The notes: generated by a model from the sequence alone, not told the origin. 6,388 nucleotides of DNA from an uncultured Oscillospiraceae bacterium (GCA_902489475.1 CABUAH010000079.1:1-6388), one strand, 5' to 3'. Positions 1 through 6,342 are shown, counted from the first letter of the stretch. Numbers and translations are program-made.

Positions 1-25
1 AAGAGTGGAAGGAAAATAAAACCCA

Positions 26-113
26 CCAAAAGCAGAGGGACTCCCCCTCTTCTTTTGGTTTTCCCTTTCCGAATCCCTTTCCAACATCTACTCCCTCTGC
101 CCTCTGTTTTTGG
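26..113 (+). other. Long-range stem of repeat copy A
   Basis: Bases 26-39 (CCAAAAGCAGAGGG) pair with 100-113 (CCCTCTGTTTTTGG) over 14 pairs, with one G-T wobble (32 with 107). The stem encloses about 60 nt of pyrimidine-rich sequence. The same left arm can instead pair with 45-59, giving a local stem of 8 bp plus 6 bp around one mismatch (25-32 with 52-59, 34-39 with 45-50), so the two folds exclude each other. The pairing is read directly from sequence; whether it forms in RNA or DNA is not known. Confidence 0.6.
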
Positions 114-141
114 AGAAAGTTATTGAGAAAGTTCCGTGAGA

Positions 142-170
142 GCCAAATCCTGCACGCATTCGGATTTGGC
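142..170 (+). other. Conserved 9-bp hairpin of repeat copy A
   Basis: GCCAAATCC (142-150) and GGATTTGGC (162-170) are perfect inverted repeats around an 11-nt loop. All 18 stem bases are identical in copy B (3401-3429), while only two of the 11 loop bases differ. There is no T-tract after either arm, so it does not look like an intrinsic terminator. Confidence 0.7.
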
Positions 171-230
171 GTAAACTTTATGTTGTATGTGCAACTTAGT
201 TTCTGACGGTAATGTGCCGGGACATTTTTT

Positions 231-375
231 GTCAAGCTTTTGTGTACCAAAGGCTATTTTTGATTAACAGAGAGTGGAATGAAAGCAGGCAGTATTAGAA
301 CTCAACAAACCGTCAATCAAGTAGGTCAGCGAAGTTTCCTTGTGATTAATGCTTTTCCAAAAATCATAATTTTCC
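231..375. other. Gene-free spacer, nothing recognised
   Basis: This stretch lies between the tails of copies A and C. I see no open reading frame, RNA gene, promoter pair or clear repeat in it. The last 30 or so bases may still carry very weak similarity to the inverted repeat. Confidence 0.5.
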
Positions 376-552
376 TATTTAACAAAGTGTAAAAGTAAAG
401 AAAAAGGGGATAAGGGTGTTGGAAAAGGAGTACAGAGGGAAAACCTAAGGGAAACGAATTTTTTCAAAACTCTGGGGAAACTCTTTACTTTTATAGAGTT
501 TTGTTAGTGCCCCCTTTTCCATAGATTGTCCCTTTGCAAGAAGCAGGATTAA
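376..552 (-). repeat. Structured dispersed repeat, inverted diverged copy C
   Basis: Read on the minus strand, this stretch follows the order of copy B from its left heptamer array inward. GTGTTGGAAAAGGAG (416-430) is the exact reverse complement of 3331-3345. CAGAGGGAAAAC (433-444) is the exact reverse complement of 3316-3327. The block around 509-532 resembles the reverse complement of about 3245-3275. An extra segment of about 20 bases around 451-473 is absent from copy B. The distal half of the element, with the 9-bp hairpin, is not recognisable here. The outer edge joins an inverted heptamer array at 553-580. Confidence 0.7.
388..495 (-). other. Long-range stem of repeat copy C
   Basis: TAAAAGTAAAGA (390-401) is perfectly complementary to TCTTTACTTTTA (482-493). 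A G-T and a T-A pair (389 with 494, 388 with 495) extend it to 14 pairs. These arms occupy the same place in the element as the arms of copies A and B. Both arms differ from copy B at several bases, but the changes match each other. A shorter competing inverted repeat, AAACTCT (478-484) with AGAGTTT (495-501), overlaps one arm. Confidence 0.6.
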
Positions 553-580
553 TTCGGAATTGCAATTGACAGTTGATAAT
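553..580 (-). repeat. Heptamer array, inverted, 4 units
   Basis: On the minus strand the four units are ATTATCA, ACTGTCA, ATTGCAA and TTCCGAA, in one 7-bp register. They match the arrays at 3172-3213 and 3515-3563, which have more of the TTACGNA-type units. After the array all three copies continue into a short shared tail containing GCTTCT; here that tail is at about 539-544 on the minus strand. Confidence 0.75.
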
Positions 581-622
581 GGGAAATGGAAAATTTAATT
601 CAGCAATATTGTTATAAAGCAT

Positions 623-653
623 AAGACACAGAGGAAAAATTCTTCTGTGTCTT
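623..653. terminator. Probable intrinsic terminator after metH
   Basis: Bases 623-636 pair with 640-653 as a 14-bp stem with one G-T pair and a 3-nt loop (637-639). The hairpin sits 27 bases past the metH stop codon. The following sequence is T-rich on the plus strand (TTATATTTTTC) but only weakly so on the minus strand (ATGCTTTAT). It is therefore best read as bidirectional: it would end metH transcription leftward and block plus-strand transcripts from the repeat region. Function is inferred from fold and position. Confidence 0.65.
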
Positions 654-680
654 TTATATTTTTCTTTGGTTTTAAATGCG

Positions 681-3041
681 TTAGCTGAAAATCTTCTTTG
701 CAAGGTCAACCGATTCCTTTGCGTCCTTTGTGTAGTAATCGGCGCCGATCTTTTCAGCATAATCGGGAGTTAAAACTGCTCCGCCTACCCAAACGATTGT
801 GTCGGGCTTTTTCTCCTTAAGCTGTTTTATAGTTTCCTCCATTGCGCCGAGAGTGGTTGTCATAAGTGCAGAAAGTCCGACAAGTCTGATGTTTTCTTTT
901 ATTGCTGTTTCGACGACTACTTCGGGCGGAACGTCTTTCCCTAGGTCAATTACATCAAAGCCATAGTTTTGCAAAATTACTTTAACTATGTTTTTTCCAA
1001 TGTCGTGAACATCACCTTTTACAGTTGCAATGATTATTCTGCCCTTTGAAACGCTGTTTTGTGCAGTTTGGGCAAGCTTATTTTTTATAACTTCAAAACA
1101 AGCCTGTGCTCCGGAAGCAGCGAGAATAAGCTGAGGAAGAAAAATCTTTCCCTTTTCAAACTCCTCTCCAGCTTTATCAAGGATAGGAATAAGCTCACTG
1201 TTTACGATATCAAGCGGCTCTCTTGTCAAGAGCATCTGTTCGACTATTTGCTTCGCTTCGCTTTTAAGTCCGTTTGAAACGGCATAAGAAAGAGTTATTT
1301 CGCCTTTGTGCGAATCTTGTGCTGAGGTATTAGGTTTATCCGAATTTGCGTAAACAGCTATAAACTGTGCTGAGTTTTTGTCATATCCCTTTAAAAGATT
1401 AAATGCTCTTACCGCTCCGCTCATGCCGTCGATATTTGGATTTATTATCGGAAGATCAAGCCCATACGTCAAAGCCATTGTCAAAAAGTTCTGGTTGACG
1501 AGAGGACGGTTAGGGAGTCCGAAGCTTATATTTGACACGCCAAGAACCGTTTTAAGAGAAAGCTCGTCCTTGACCCGCTTAAGAGCGTTTAAGGTTTCCA
1601 TAACTCCCTCCTGCTCAGCGGAAGCAGTGAGAGTGAGGCAGTCGATAAATACATCTTTTTTAGGAATTCCAAAAGACTCGGCACGGTTTAATATCTTCTT
1701 TGCAATGTTAAATCTGTCCTCCGCCTTTTTGGGAATACCGTTTTCGTCAAGCGTAAGTCCTACGACTGCCGCTCCGTATTTTTTCACTATCGGTAAAACT
1801 GTTCTTAAGGATTTTTCTTCTCCGTTTACTGAGTTTACGATTGCCTTTCCGTTGTAAACACGCAAAGCAGCATCCAAAACCTTAGGATCTGTTGAGTCAA
1901 TTTGAAGCGGAAGGTCAGTTATCCCTTGTACAGCCTTTATAACACGTACCATCATTTCTTTTTCGTCAACACCCGGAAGTCCTACGTTTATGTCTAAAAT
2001 ATCAGCTCCTGCTGTTGCTTGCTCTATCGCCTGAGACAAAATGTAATCGACATCTTTTGCAAGCAGAGCTTCTTTGAATCGCTTTTTTCCTGTTGGATTT
2101 ATTCGCTCACCTATAATTTTAGGACAGGAAATTACCACCGTTTTTGAGTTTGAGCATACTGCGCTCTCGATTATAGGCTTGTTTTTTTGATAATGTTCTT
2201 TATCAAAACGCTTTTTGAGAAGTGATATATATTCCGGATTCGTTCCGCAGCAGCCTCCGACGATTTTAGCTCCGAGCGGAATCATCTCAGCCATCTGTTC
2301 TGCAAAGGTTTCTGCATCGGTCGAATAAAGACCTGTAACGGGGTCGGGAAGTCCTGCATTTGGTTTGACAATGATCGGCAAGGAAGTGTATTTTGAAATT
2401 TCCTTAACAATGCTCAAAAGCTCGTTCGGACCGTGTGAACAGTTAAGTCCGATTGCTGAAACGCCCAATCCCTCAAGAGTAGTTACCATTGAAATCGGAT
2501 CGCAGCCCGTAAAGGTTCTTCCGTTTTCCTCAAAGGTCATCGAGCATAGAATAGGTTTGTCAGAGTTTTCTTTTGCAGCCAAAACACCTGCTTTAAGCTC
2601 ATATAAATCGGTCTGTGTTTCGAGGAAGATAACATCTGCCTGTTCGGCGCATATTATCTGTTCACGGTAATATTCATAAGCTTCTTCAAATTTCATAGTG
2701 CCGTTTGGCTCACATAGTTTCCCTATCGGGGATAAATCAAGAGCGACAAGCGCTTTGTCGCCGGCGCATTCCTTTGCAATATTCAAAGCAGCTGGAATTA
2801 TATCCTTTGGGGCATACCCGGAATCTGCAAGCTTGTATGAGTTGCAGCCAAAAGTATTAGCTGTTACAATATCGCTTCCGGCATTTACATAAGAAGATAT
2901 AACCGATCTTATCACATCGGGATTTATGAGATTCAATAAAACAGGGTTTTCTCCCGGCTCCATTCCCAAACGCTGAAGCTCAGTTCCGAAAGCTCCGTCT
3001 AAGTATACAAAATCCTTTTTTAAAAGTTCATCAAAATCCAT
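681..3041 (-). CDS. metH: Cobalamin-dependent methionine synthase lacking the activation domain
   Basis: The 786-residue product transfers a methyl group from 5-methyltetrahydrofolate to homocysteine through enzyme-bound cobalamin, giving methionine in the cytosol. The homocysteine module (about 1-290) starts with LDGAFGTELQ and carries the zinc ligands Cys201 (GLNCSHGP) and Cys264-Cys265 (GGCCGT). The pterin-binding barrel spans about 300-560, with IGERINPTG at 310-318 and DILDINVG at 347-354. The helical cap and cobalamin domain span about 575-786; GDVHDIGKN at 676-684 gives the DxHxxG motif with axial ligand His679, followed by the SxL motif at Ser724 and a GG at 753-754. The E. coli enzyme is 1227 residues; the roughly 330-residue AdoMet-binding reactivation domain is absent here. 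The ATG at 3041 is preceded by GAGG at 3050-3053. The gene ends cleanly with TAA, so this is a split architecture and not a truncation. The activation-like protein at 4159-3557 is the likely partner. Confidence 0.95.
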   Translation of the reverse strand: MDFDELLKKDFVYLDGAFGTELQRLGMEPGENPVLLNLINPDVIRSVISSYVNAGSDIVTANTFGCNSYKLADSGYAPKDIIPAALNIAKECAGDKALVALDLSPIGKLCEPNGTMKFEEAYEYYREQIICAEQADVIFLETQTDLYELKAGVLAAKENSDKPILCSMTFEENGRTFTGCDPISMVTTLEGLGVSAIGLNCSHGPNELLSIVKEISKYTSLPIIVKPNAGLPDPVTGLYSTDAETFAEQMAEMIPLGAKIVGGCCGTNPEYISLLKKRFDKEHYQKNKPIIESAVCSNSKTVVISCPKIIGERINPTGKKRFKEALLAKDVDYILSQAIEQATAGADILDINVGLPGVDEKEMMVRVIKAVQGITDLPLQIDSTDPKVLDAALRVYNGKAIVNSVNGEEKSLRTVLPIVKKYGAAVVGLTLDENGIPKKAEDRFNIAKKILNRAESFGIPKKDVFIDCLTLTASAEQEGVMETLNALKRVKDELSLKTVLGVSNISFGLPNRPLVNQNFLTMALTYGLDLPIINPNIDGMSGAVRAFNLLKGYDKNSAQFIAVYANSDKPNTSAQDSHKGEITLSYAVSNGLKSEAKQIVEQMLLTREPLDIVNSELIPILDKAGEEFEKGKIFLPQLILAASGAQACFEVIKNKLAQTAQNSVSKGRIIIATVKGDVHDIGKNIVKVILQNYGFDVIDLGKDVPPEVVVETAIKENIRLVGLSALMTTTLGAMEETIKQLKEKKPDTIVWVGGAVLTPDYAEKIGADYYTKDAKESVDLAKKIFS

Positions 3042-3049
3042 ATTAAATT

Positions 3050-3053
3050 CCTC
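3050..3053 (-). promoter_or_regulatory. Ribosome binding site of metH
   Basis: GAGG (within GTGAGGA) lies 8 bases before the ATG at 3041 and supports that start. I found no convincing -35/-10 pair just upstream of it. Confidence 0.7.
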
Positions 3054-3055
3054 AC

Positions 3056-3171
3056 TATATACGGTTATAAATATAGTCGTCCTGCTCGGGCTTACGCCTG
3101 TCGCATTACTCCTTATTTATTCCCTTCGCAAGCTCCCTTATTCCGCCACCGGCGGTGGTCGCCTGCTCAGC
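3056..3171. other. G+C-richer leader stretch upstream of metH
   Basis: This block between the metH ribosome binding site and the first heptamer array is richer in G+C than its surroundings. It contains small inverted repeats, such as CCACCG and CGGTGG around a single G near 3147-3159. I looked for SAM and cobalamin riboswitch landmarks on the minus strand and did not recognise them. No open reading frame or clear promoter is visible. It may be another diverged repeat, but I have no second copy in the window to compare. Confidence 0.35.
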
Positions 3172-3213
3172 ATTGTCAACTGTCAATTGTAATTACGAAT
3201 TACGCATTACGAA
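3172..3213 (+). repeat. Heptamer array, 6 units, left border of copy B
   Basis: Six units follow in one 7-bp register: ATTGTCA, ACTGTCA, ATTGTAA, TTACGAA, TTACGCA, TTACGAA. The array at 3533-3563 has the same order with one TTACGAA unit fewer. Both continue into a shared tail ending GCTTCTA (3223-3229 here). The array directly precedes structured repeat copy B. Confidence 0.85.
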
Positions 3214-3285
3214 TTTATTTTAGCTTCTAGGTTTTTGCACCTCAGAGGGCAAACCTAGGAAAAGGGGCAGGATAATAAAACCCAT

Positions 3286-3370
3286 CAAAAGCAGAGGGAC
3301 TTCCCCTTTTCCTTTGTTTTCCCTCTGAAACTCCTTTTCCAACACCTTTTCCCCTTGCCCTCTGCTTTTG
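3286..3370 (+). other. Long-range stem of repeat copy B
   Basis: CAAAAGCAGAGGG (3286-3298) and CCCTCTGCTTTTG (3358-3370) form a perfect 13-bp stem around 59 nt of pyrimidine-rich sequence. It is equivalent to the stems at 26-113 and 388-495. In copy C the arms differ at positions 1, 7, 9 and 12, each with the matching change in the other arm. Confidence 0.65.
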
Positions 3371-3400
3371 GATAGAGTGGTTAAGAAAGATTTTGTGCGA

Positions 3401-3429
3401 GCCAAATCCTGCACTCATTTGGATTTGGC
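3401..3429 (+). other. Conserved 9-bp hairpin of repeat copy B
   Basis: GCCAAATCC (3401-3409) pairs perfectly with GGATTTGGC (3421-3429) around an 11-nt loop. The stem could be extended with TTTGT (3392-3396) and ACAAA (3430-3434) across a 4-nt bulge. The corresponding hairpin at 142-170 has identical arms. Confidence 0.7.
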
Positions 3430-3514
3430 ACAAACTTGATATTGTATGTGCAAAATAGCTCCTAACGGAAATGTGCAGGAATGCGTTTTGCATTTGGTTT
3501 TAATTCCAAATTAA

Positions 3515-3563
3515 ATTGTCAATTGTCCATTTTCAACTGTCAATTGTAATTACGCATTACGAA
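3515..3563 (+). repeat. Heptamer array, 7 units, overlapping the end of a gene
   Basis: Seven units stand in strict 7-bp register: ATTGTCA, ATTGTCC, ATTTTCA, ACTGTCA, ATTGTAA, TTACGCA, TTACGAA. It forms the right border of copy B. The last unit overlaps the stop codon and final serine codon of the minus-strand gene at 3557-4159, and the shared tail (to GCTTCTA, 3572-3578) lies fully inside that gene. Confidence 0.85.
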
Positions 3564-4159
3564 TTATTCTTGCTTCTAATTCCCATTACAGCAGTAACTG
3601 ATTTTCTCGGGATCATAATTAATGTATCCGTCATACAAAGTCCTATTTTATTTTGTGCGTCAACCGATTTTAGAAACTCGCCTTGACTTTCAAGCGGTAG
3701 ATCGCCGTAGCCGCATGAAAATCTGGCAGTCAGAGTAACATCTCCGAGTGCGCTGATTATTTCTTCTTCCACCTTGTCACAGACTTGTTCTATAAGTGCA
3801 GAAGCCAAATTATCTGCGATAAAGCCATATGTTATATCGGTTGCTTCAAGCTGACGTATAAGTAAGTCTATGCCTGTTCCAAGCGTTGCAGCAAAAACTG
3901 CGACACGAGGACATTCTTTTACAAGTGATTTTATATTTTCCCCTTGCAGAACAAGAGAAGTTCCATTAAGGTGAATGCCGTTTTCTCTTGAAGCAATATC
4001 AAATATCCGATATACAAACCGAGGCTTAGCGGCTTTTAAAACTTCCTGTTCGTACTTTTCAGTAAGCGATATAAAATTTTCATCGGGAAGCGTATTTTTA
4101 AATCCCATATAGCGATAAGCTTCACGCTTGTTTATTTCATTTATTTTAGTTAAATTCAT
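3557..4159 (-). CDS. Stand-alone methionine synthase activation-domain protein
   Basis: The 200-residue product resembles the C-terminal AdoMet-binding reactivation domain of MetH, which re-methylates cobalamin after it oxidises to cob(II)alamin. The recognisable core is RFSCGYGDLP at 146-155, comparable to the RxxxGY motif of the family, followed by KIGLCMTDTLIMIP at 171-184 and SVTAVMGI at 187-194. At 200 residues it is shorter than the roughly 330-residue E. coli domain. A separately encoded version is known in Thermotoga maritima (TM0269 beside MetH TM0268). The metH in this window lacks this domain, so the two products are probably partners; this is inference from family knowledge. The ATG overlaps the ppk stop (ATGA, 4156-4159), with AGAAGG 5 bases upstream, which suggests translational coupling. 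Oddly, the last codons (about RSKNNS and stop) lie in a repeat tail and heptamer array. The electron donor and direct binding to MetH cannot be seen from sequence. Confidence 0.85.
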   Translation of the reverse strand: MNLTKINEINKREAYRYMGFKNTLPDENFISLTEKYEQEVLKAAKPRFVYRIFDIASRENGIHLNGTSLVLQGENIKSLVKECPRVAVFAATLGTGIDLLIRQLEATDITYGFIADNLASALIEQVCDKVEEEIISALGDVTLTARFSCGYGDLPLESQGEFLKSVDAQNKIGLCMTDTLIMIPRKSVTAVMGIRSKNNS

Positions 4160-6297
4160 TTTTTCCTTCTGAATAAATTTATTATTTTTTGTAAAAAGCT
4201 GGGCTTTAAAGCTTTTGTGTCAGATCTTTCCTTGAGCCTTGTCTTTGTTAATGCTTCGTGATAAAAATATTCCTGAGCATTAATGACGTCCTCTCCGTCA
4301 GGTGTTCGTTTGATATATATTCCATCGCTGTCGAGAACTCTTGCTTTGATATTGTCAGACATCATTGTGTTAAACATATCAATAATGCGTGCTTTTATTT
4401 CTTTATCAAAAACAGGTGCAGCAACTTCAACCCGTCTTATTGTATTTCTTGTCATAAAATCGGCTGATGAAATATAAACCTTTCGGGAAGCGTCGTCAGC
4501 TCCGAAAATATAAAACCTTGCGTGTTCCAGGTATCTTCCGACAATTGATACAACGGTTATGTTGTCGGTAATTCCGCTTATACCGGGAATAAGACAGCAT
4601 ATTCCTCTTACGACAAGCTCAACCTTAACTCCTGCCTTTGAACACTCTATAAGCTTATCTATTAAAACTTTGTCGGTTAATGAGTTTAGCTTTGCACCGA
4701 CAAATGCATCCTCACCGTTTTTGGCTTTTAGTATTTCTGCATTCATCATTTTAATTACGCTCTGTCTTAAAGTCAGAGGAGAAACTAAAAGATAATTTGA
4801 TTCTTCAACAAGACGTCCTGTCGAAAGGCAGTTAAATACTTCTGCGGCTTCCTTTGCAATATTTTCGTTGGCGGTCATAAGTGAAACGTCAGTATAAAGT
4901 GCTGAGGTTTTTTCGTTGTAGTTTCCTGTTCCTATCTGAGTTGTATATTTAATGCTTGATCCGATTTTTCTTGTTATAAGCAAAAGCTTTGAATGAACCT
5001 TTAATTCCTCAGGACCGTAGATAACCTTGACCCCCGATTCCTCAAGTCTTTTGGACCAGCCGATATTATTTTCCTCGTCAAATCTTGCCCTCAGTTCGAC
5101 TAAAACCAAAACTTCCTTTCCGTTTTCGGCAGCATCAATAAGTGCATCAACTATCTGAGAATTTTTAGCAACTCGGTAAAGGGTGATTTTTATTGAAACT
5201 ACGTTTTTGTCTGTTGCTGCCTCTTTCAGAAGCCGTATAAATGGTTTTATGCTTTCATAAGGGTATGATAAAAATATATCCCGTTTATCAATTTGAGATA
5301 TCATAGGAAGATTATCGTTCACCATAATTGACTTTTGCGGAGTATAAGGCTCGTAAAAAAGCTCGCTCATTTTTTTGTCACGAAGTATATCTATCAAATC
5401 TCCTATAAAAGACATATCAAGAGGAGAGCTTTGAATGAAAATCTGAGATTTGTGAATATCAAGCTTCTTTTTTAAAACACCGATCGAATTATCGTCAAGC
5501 AATGCGGAAAGCTGAAGCCTGACAGCGCAAAGCTTTTTTCTCTTTTTAATAAGCTCACTCATTATTGCACGAAAATCAAGCTCATGATCATAAAGCGCCT
5601 CGTTTACATCTATGTCCGCATTTCGAGTAACTCTTAAAAGCGCCTTAGAGCATACTTCGTAATCAGGAAAGAGCTTGTGTATTTTGCTTATGATCAAATC
5701 CTCTGCAAGCATATATCTTACCTTGTGCTTTTCGGTCGGAGGCAAAATAATAACTCTTTTAAAAACTCCCGAAGTTCCTACAATTCCAAGCAACGTGCCG
5801 TTTTTCGATTTTAAAGAGGCAGTTGCGTAAATGCCTTTCCCGTTTAAAAAAGGAAATGGATGACGTGAATCAACAACAAGTGGAGATAAAAACGGACTTA
5901 TCTCATGCTTAAAGAATTTATCTATGAATTCTTTGTCGTTTTTAGATGCCTTCTCAGGGTTGATCTTTTTTATTCCCTTGTTTTCAAGAGAAGAGCATAT
6001 CTTTTCAAAGCTTTTGTCCTGTAACTCTGACAGCAGCTTAACTCTTGATAAAACAGCATCGATCTGTTCAGACGGACGCATAAGAGTTTTTCCGTCCCGA
6101 TCGTTATCGTCTATGAGCATTTTGTCATGCAAAGAGCCAACCCTTACCATGAAAAACTCATCCAGGTTACTTGAAAAAATTGATGAGAACATGAGCCGCT
6201 CTCCAATGGGAGTAGCTTTGTCGTTTGCTTCCTCCAAGACTCTTTCGTTGAATTTGAGCCATGAAAGCTCTCTGTTGTCGTAAACCTTTTTTGACAT
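4156..6297 (-). CDS. ppk: Polyphosphate kinase, class 1
   Basis: The 713-residue product reversibly builds long-chain polyphosphate from ATP. It shows the PPK1 layout: an N-terminal domain with NRELSWLKFNERVLEEA (8-24) and SSNLDEFFMVRV (42-53), a head domain to about 320, and two phospholipase-D-like catalytic domains. The phosphorylated histidine is His435 in LKVHSKLLL (432-440). His592 lies in RYLEHARFYIF, and Arg375 (LYR) and Arg405 (ELRAR) match metal/phosphate-binding arginines of the E. coli enzyme. The ATG at 6297 is chosen because the conserved family start follows directly and GGAGA lies 9 bases upstream. An in-frame ATG at 6357 would add 20 unlike residues and falls in the palindrome at the presumed promoter. 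Compared with E. coli (688 residues) the C terminus has an added basic tail, about 690-713. It is the first gene of the visible cluster. Confidence 0.96.
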   Translation of the reverse strand: MSKKVYDNRELSWLKFNERVLEEANDKATPIGERLMFSSIFSSNLDEFFMVRVGSLHDKMLIDDNDRDGKTLMRPSEQIDAVLSRVKLLSELQDKSFEKICSSLENKGIKKINPEKASKNDKEFIDKFFKHEISPFLSPLVVDSRHPFPFLNGKGIYATASLKSKNGTLLGIVGTSGVFKRVIILPPTEKHKVRYMLAEDLIISKIHKLFPDYEVCSKALLRVTRNADIDVNEALYDHELDFRAIMSELIKKRKKLCAVRLQLSALLDDNSIGVLKKKLDIHKSQIFIQSSPLDMSFIGDLIDILRDKKMSELFYEPYTPQKSIMVNDNLPMISQIDKRDIFLSYPYESIKPFIRLLKEAATDKNVVSIKITLYRVAKNSQIVDALIDAAENGKEVLVLVELRARFDEENNIGWSKRLEESGVKVIYGPEELKVHSKLLLITRKIGSSIKYTTQIGTGNYNEKTSALYTDVSLMTANENIAKEAAEVFNCLSTGRLVEESNYLLVSPLTLRQSVIKMMNAEILKAKNGEDAFVGAKLNSLTDKVLIDKLIECSKAGVKVELVVRGICCLIPGISGITDNITVVSIVGRYLEHARFYIFGADDASRKVYISSADFMTRNTIRRVEVAAPVFDKEIKARIIDMFNTMMSDNIKARVLDSDGIYIKRTPDGEDVINAQEYFYHEALTKTRLKERSDTKALKPSFLQKIINLFRRKK
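4165..4170 (-). promoter_or_regulatory. Ribosome binding site of the activation-domain gene
   Basis: AGAAGG lies inside the last ppk codons, 5 bases before the ATG at 4159. With the ATGA overlap it supports coupled translation of the two genes. Confidence 0.7.
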
Positions 6298-6306
6298 ATA
6301 AATGTT

Positions 6307-6311
6307 TCTCC
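6307..6311 (-). promoter_or_regulatory. Ribosome binding site that fixes the ppk start
   Basis: GGAGA stands 9 bases before the ATG at 6297. It favours this start over the in-frame ATG at 6357. Confidence 0.75.
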
Positions 6312-6342
6312 GTTTCAATAAATCTTTTGATTTAGTTGTATT

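Larger units (their letters stand above)
1..230 (+). repeat. Structured dispersed repeat, copy A (left end cut by window)
   Basis: This stretch aligns with 3260-3489 at a constant offset of 3259, apart from a compensated one-base shift near 90-140. Hand counts give about 80% identity (73/90 over positions 1-90 and 78/100 over 131-230). Shared landmarks are AAAAGCAGAGGGA near the left, a C/T-rich middle, GCCCTCTG near 99-106, the 9-bp hairpin at 142-170, TTGTATGTGCAA near 183-194 and AATGTGC near 211-217. Similarity fades by about 225-230. The copy is already aligned at base 1, so it probably continues to the left of the window. No convincing reading frame is shared with the other copy, so it is treated as non-coding. 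The family is not one I can name. Confidence 0.85.
3214..3514 (+). repeat. Structured dispersed repeat, copy B, flanked by heptamer arrays
   Basis: This is the most complete copy. Its part at 3260-3489 aligns with copy A at about 80% identity, and its left half matches copy C in inverted orientation. From left to right it holds a short tail (GCTTCTA, 3223-3229), a block with AGAGGGCAAACC, the left stem arm, a nearly pure pyrimidine stretch (about 3299-3357), the right stem arm, a 9-bp hairpin, and a distal part with TTGTATGTGCAA. It sits between the activation-domain gene and metH. Small minus-strand frames inside it look like chance, being low in complexity and without a ribosome binding site or homology. 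It could be a MITE-like element or the template of a structured RNA. Confidence 0.8.

Noticed and set aside
491..760. Minus-strand 89-codon open frame overlapping the end of metH
   Set aside because: It covers repeat copy C, the heptamer array and the terminator hairpin, overlaps metH in another frame, and resembles no family.
1378..1857. Plus-strand open frame of 159 codons inside metH, and similar plus-strand frames inside metH and ppk
   Set aside because: They are antisense shadows of strongly conserved genes, without recognisable domains or ribosome binding sites.
3220..3493. Two minus-strand open frames of 64 and 83 codons inside repeat copy B
   Set aside because: They overlap each other, have low-complexity translations from the pyrimidine-rich tract, no clear ribosome binding site, and no frame I can see preserved in copy A.
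3042..3556. SAM or cobalamin riboswitch before metH
   Set aside because: Such switches are common before metH, but I recognised none of the conserved core sequences on the minus strand; the space is filled with repeats.
3172..3563. CRISPR array
   Set aside because: The repeats are contiguous 7-bp units and two larger copies, without regular spacers of 30-40 bp.
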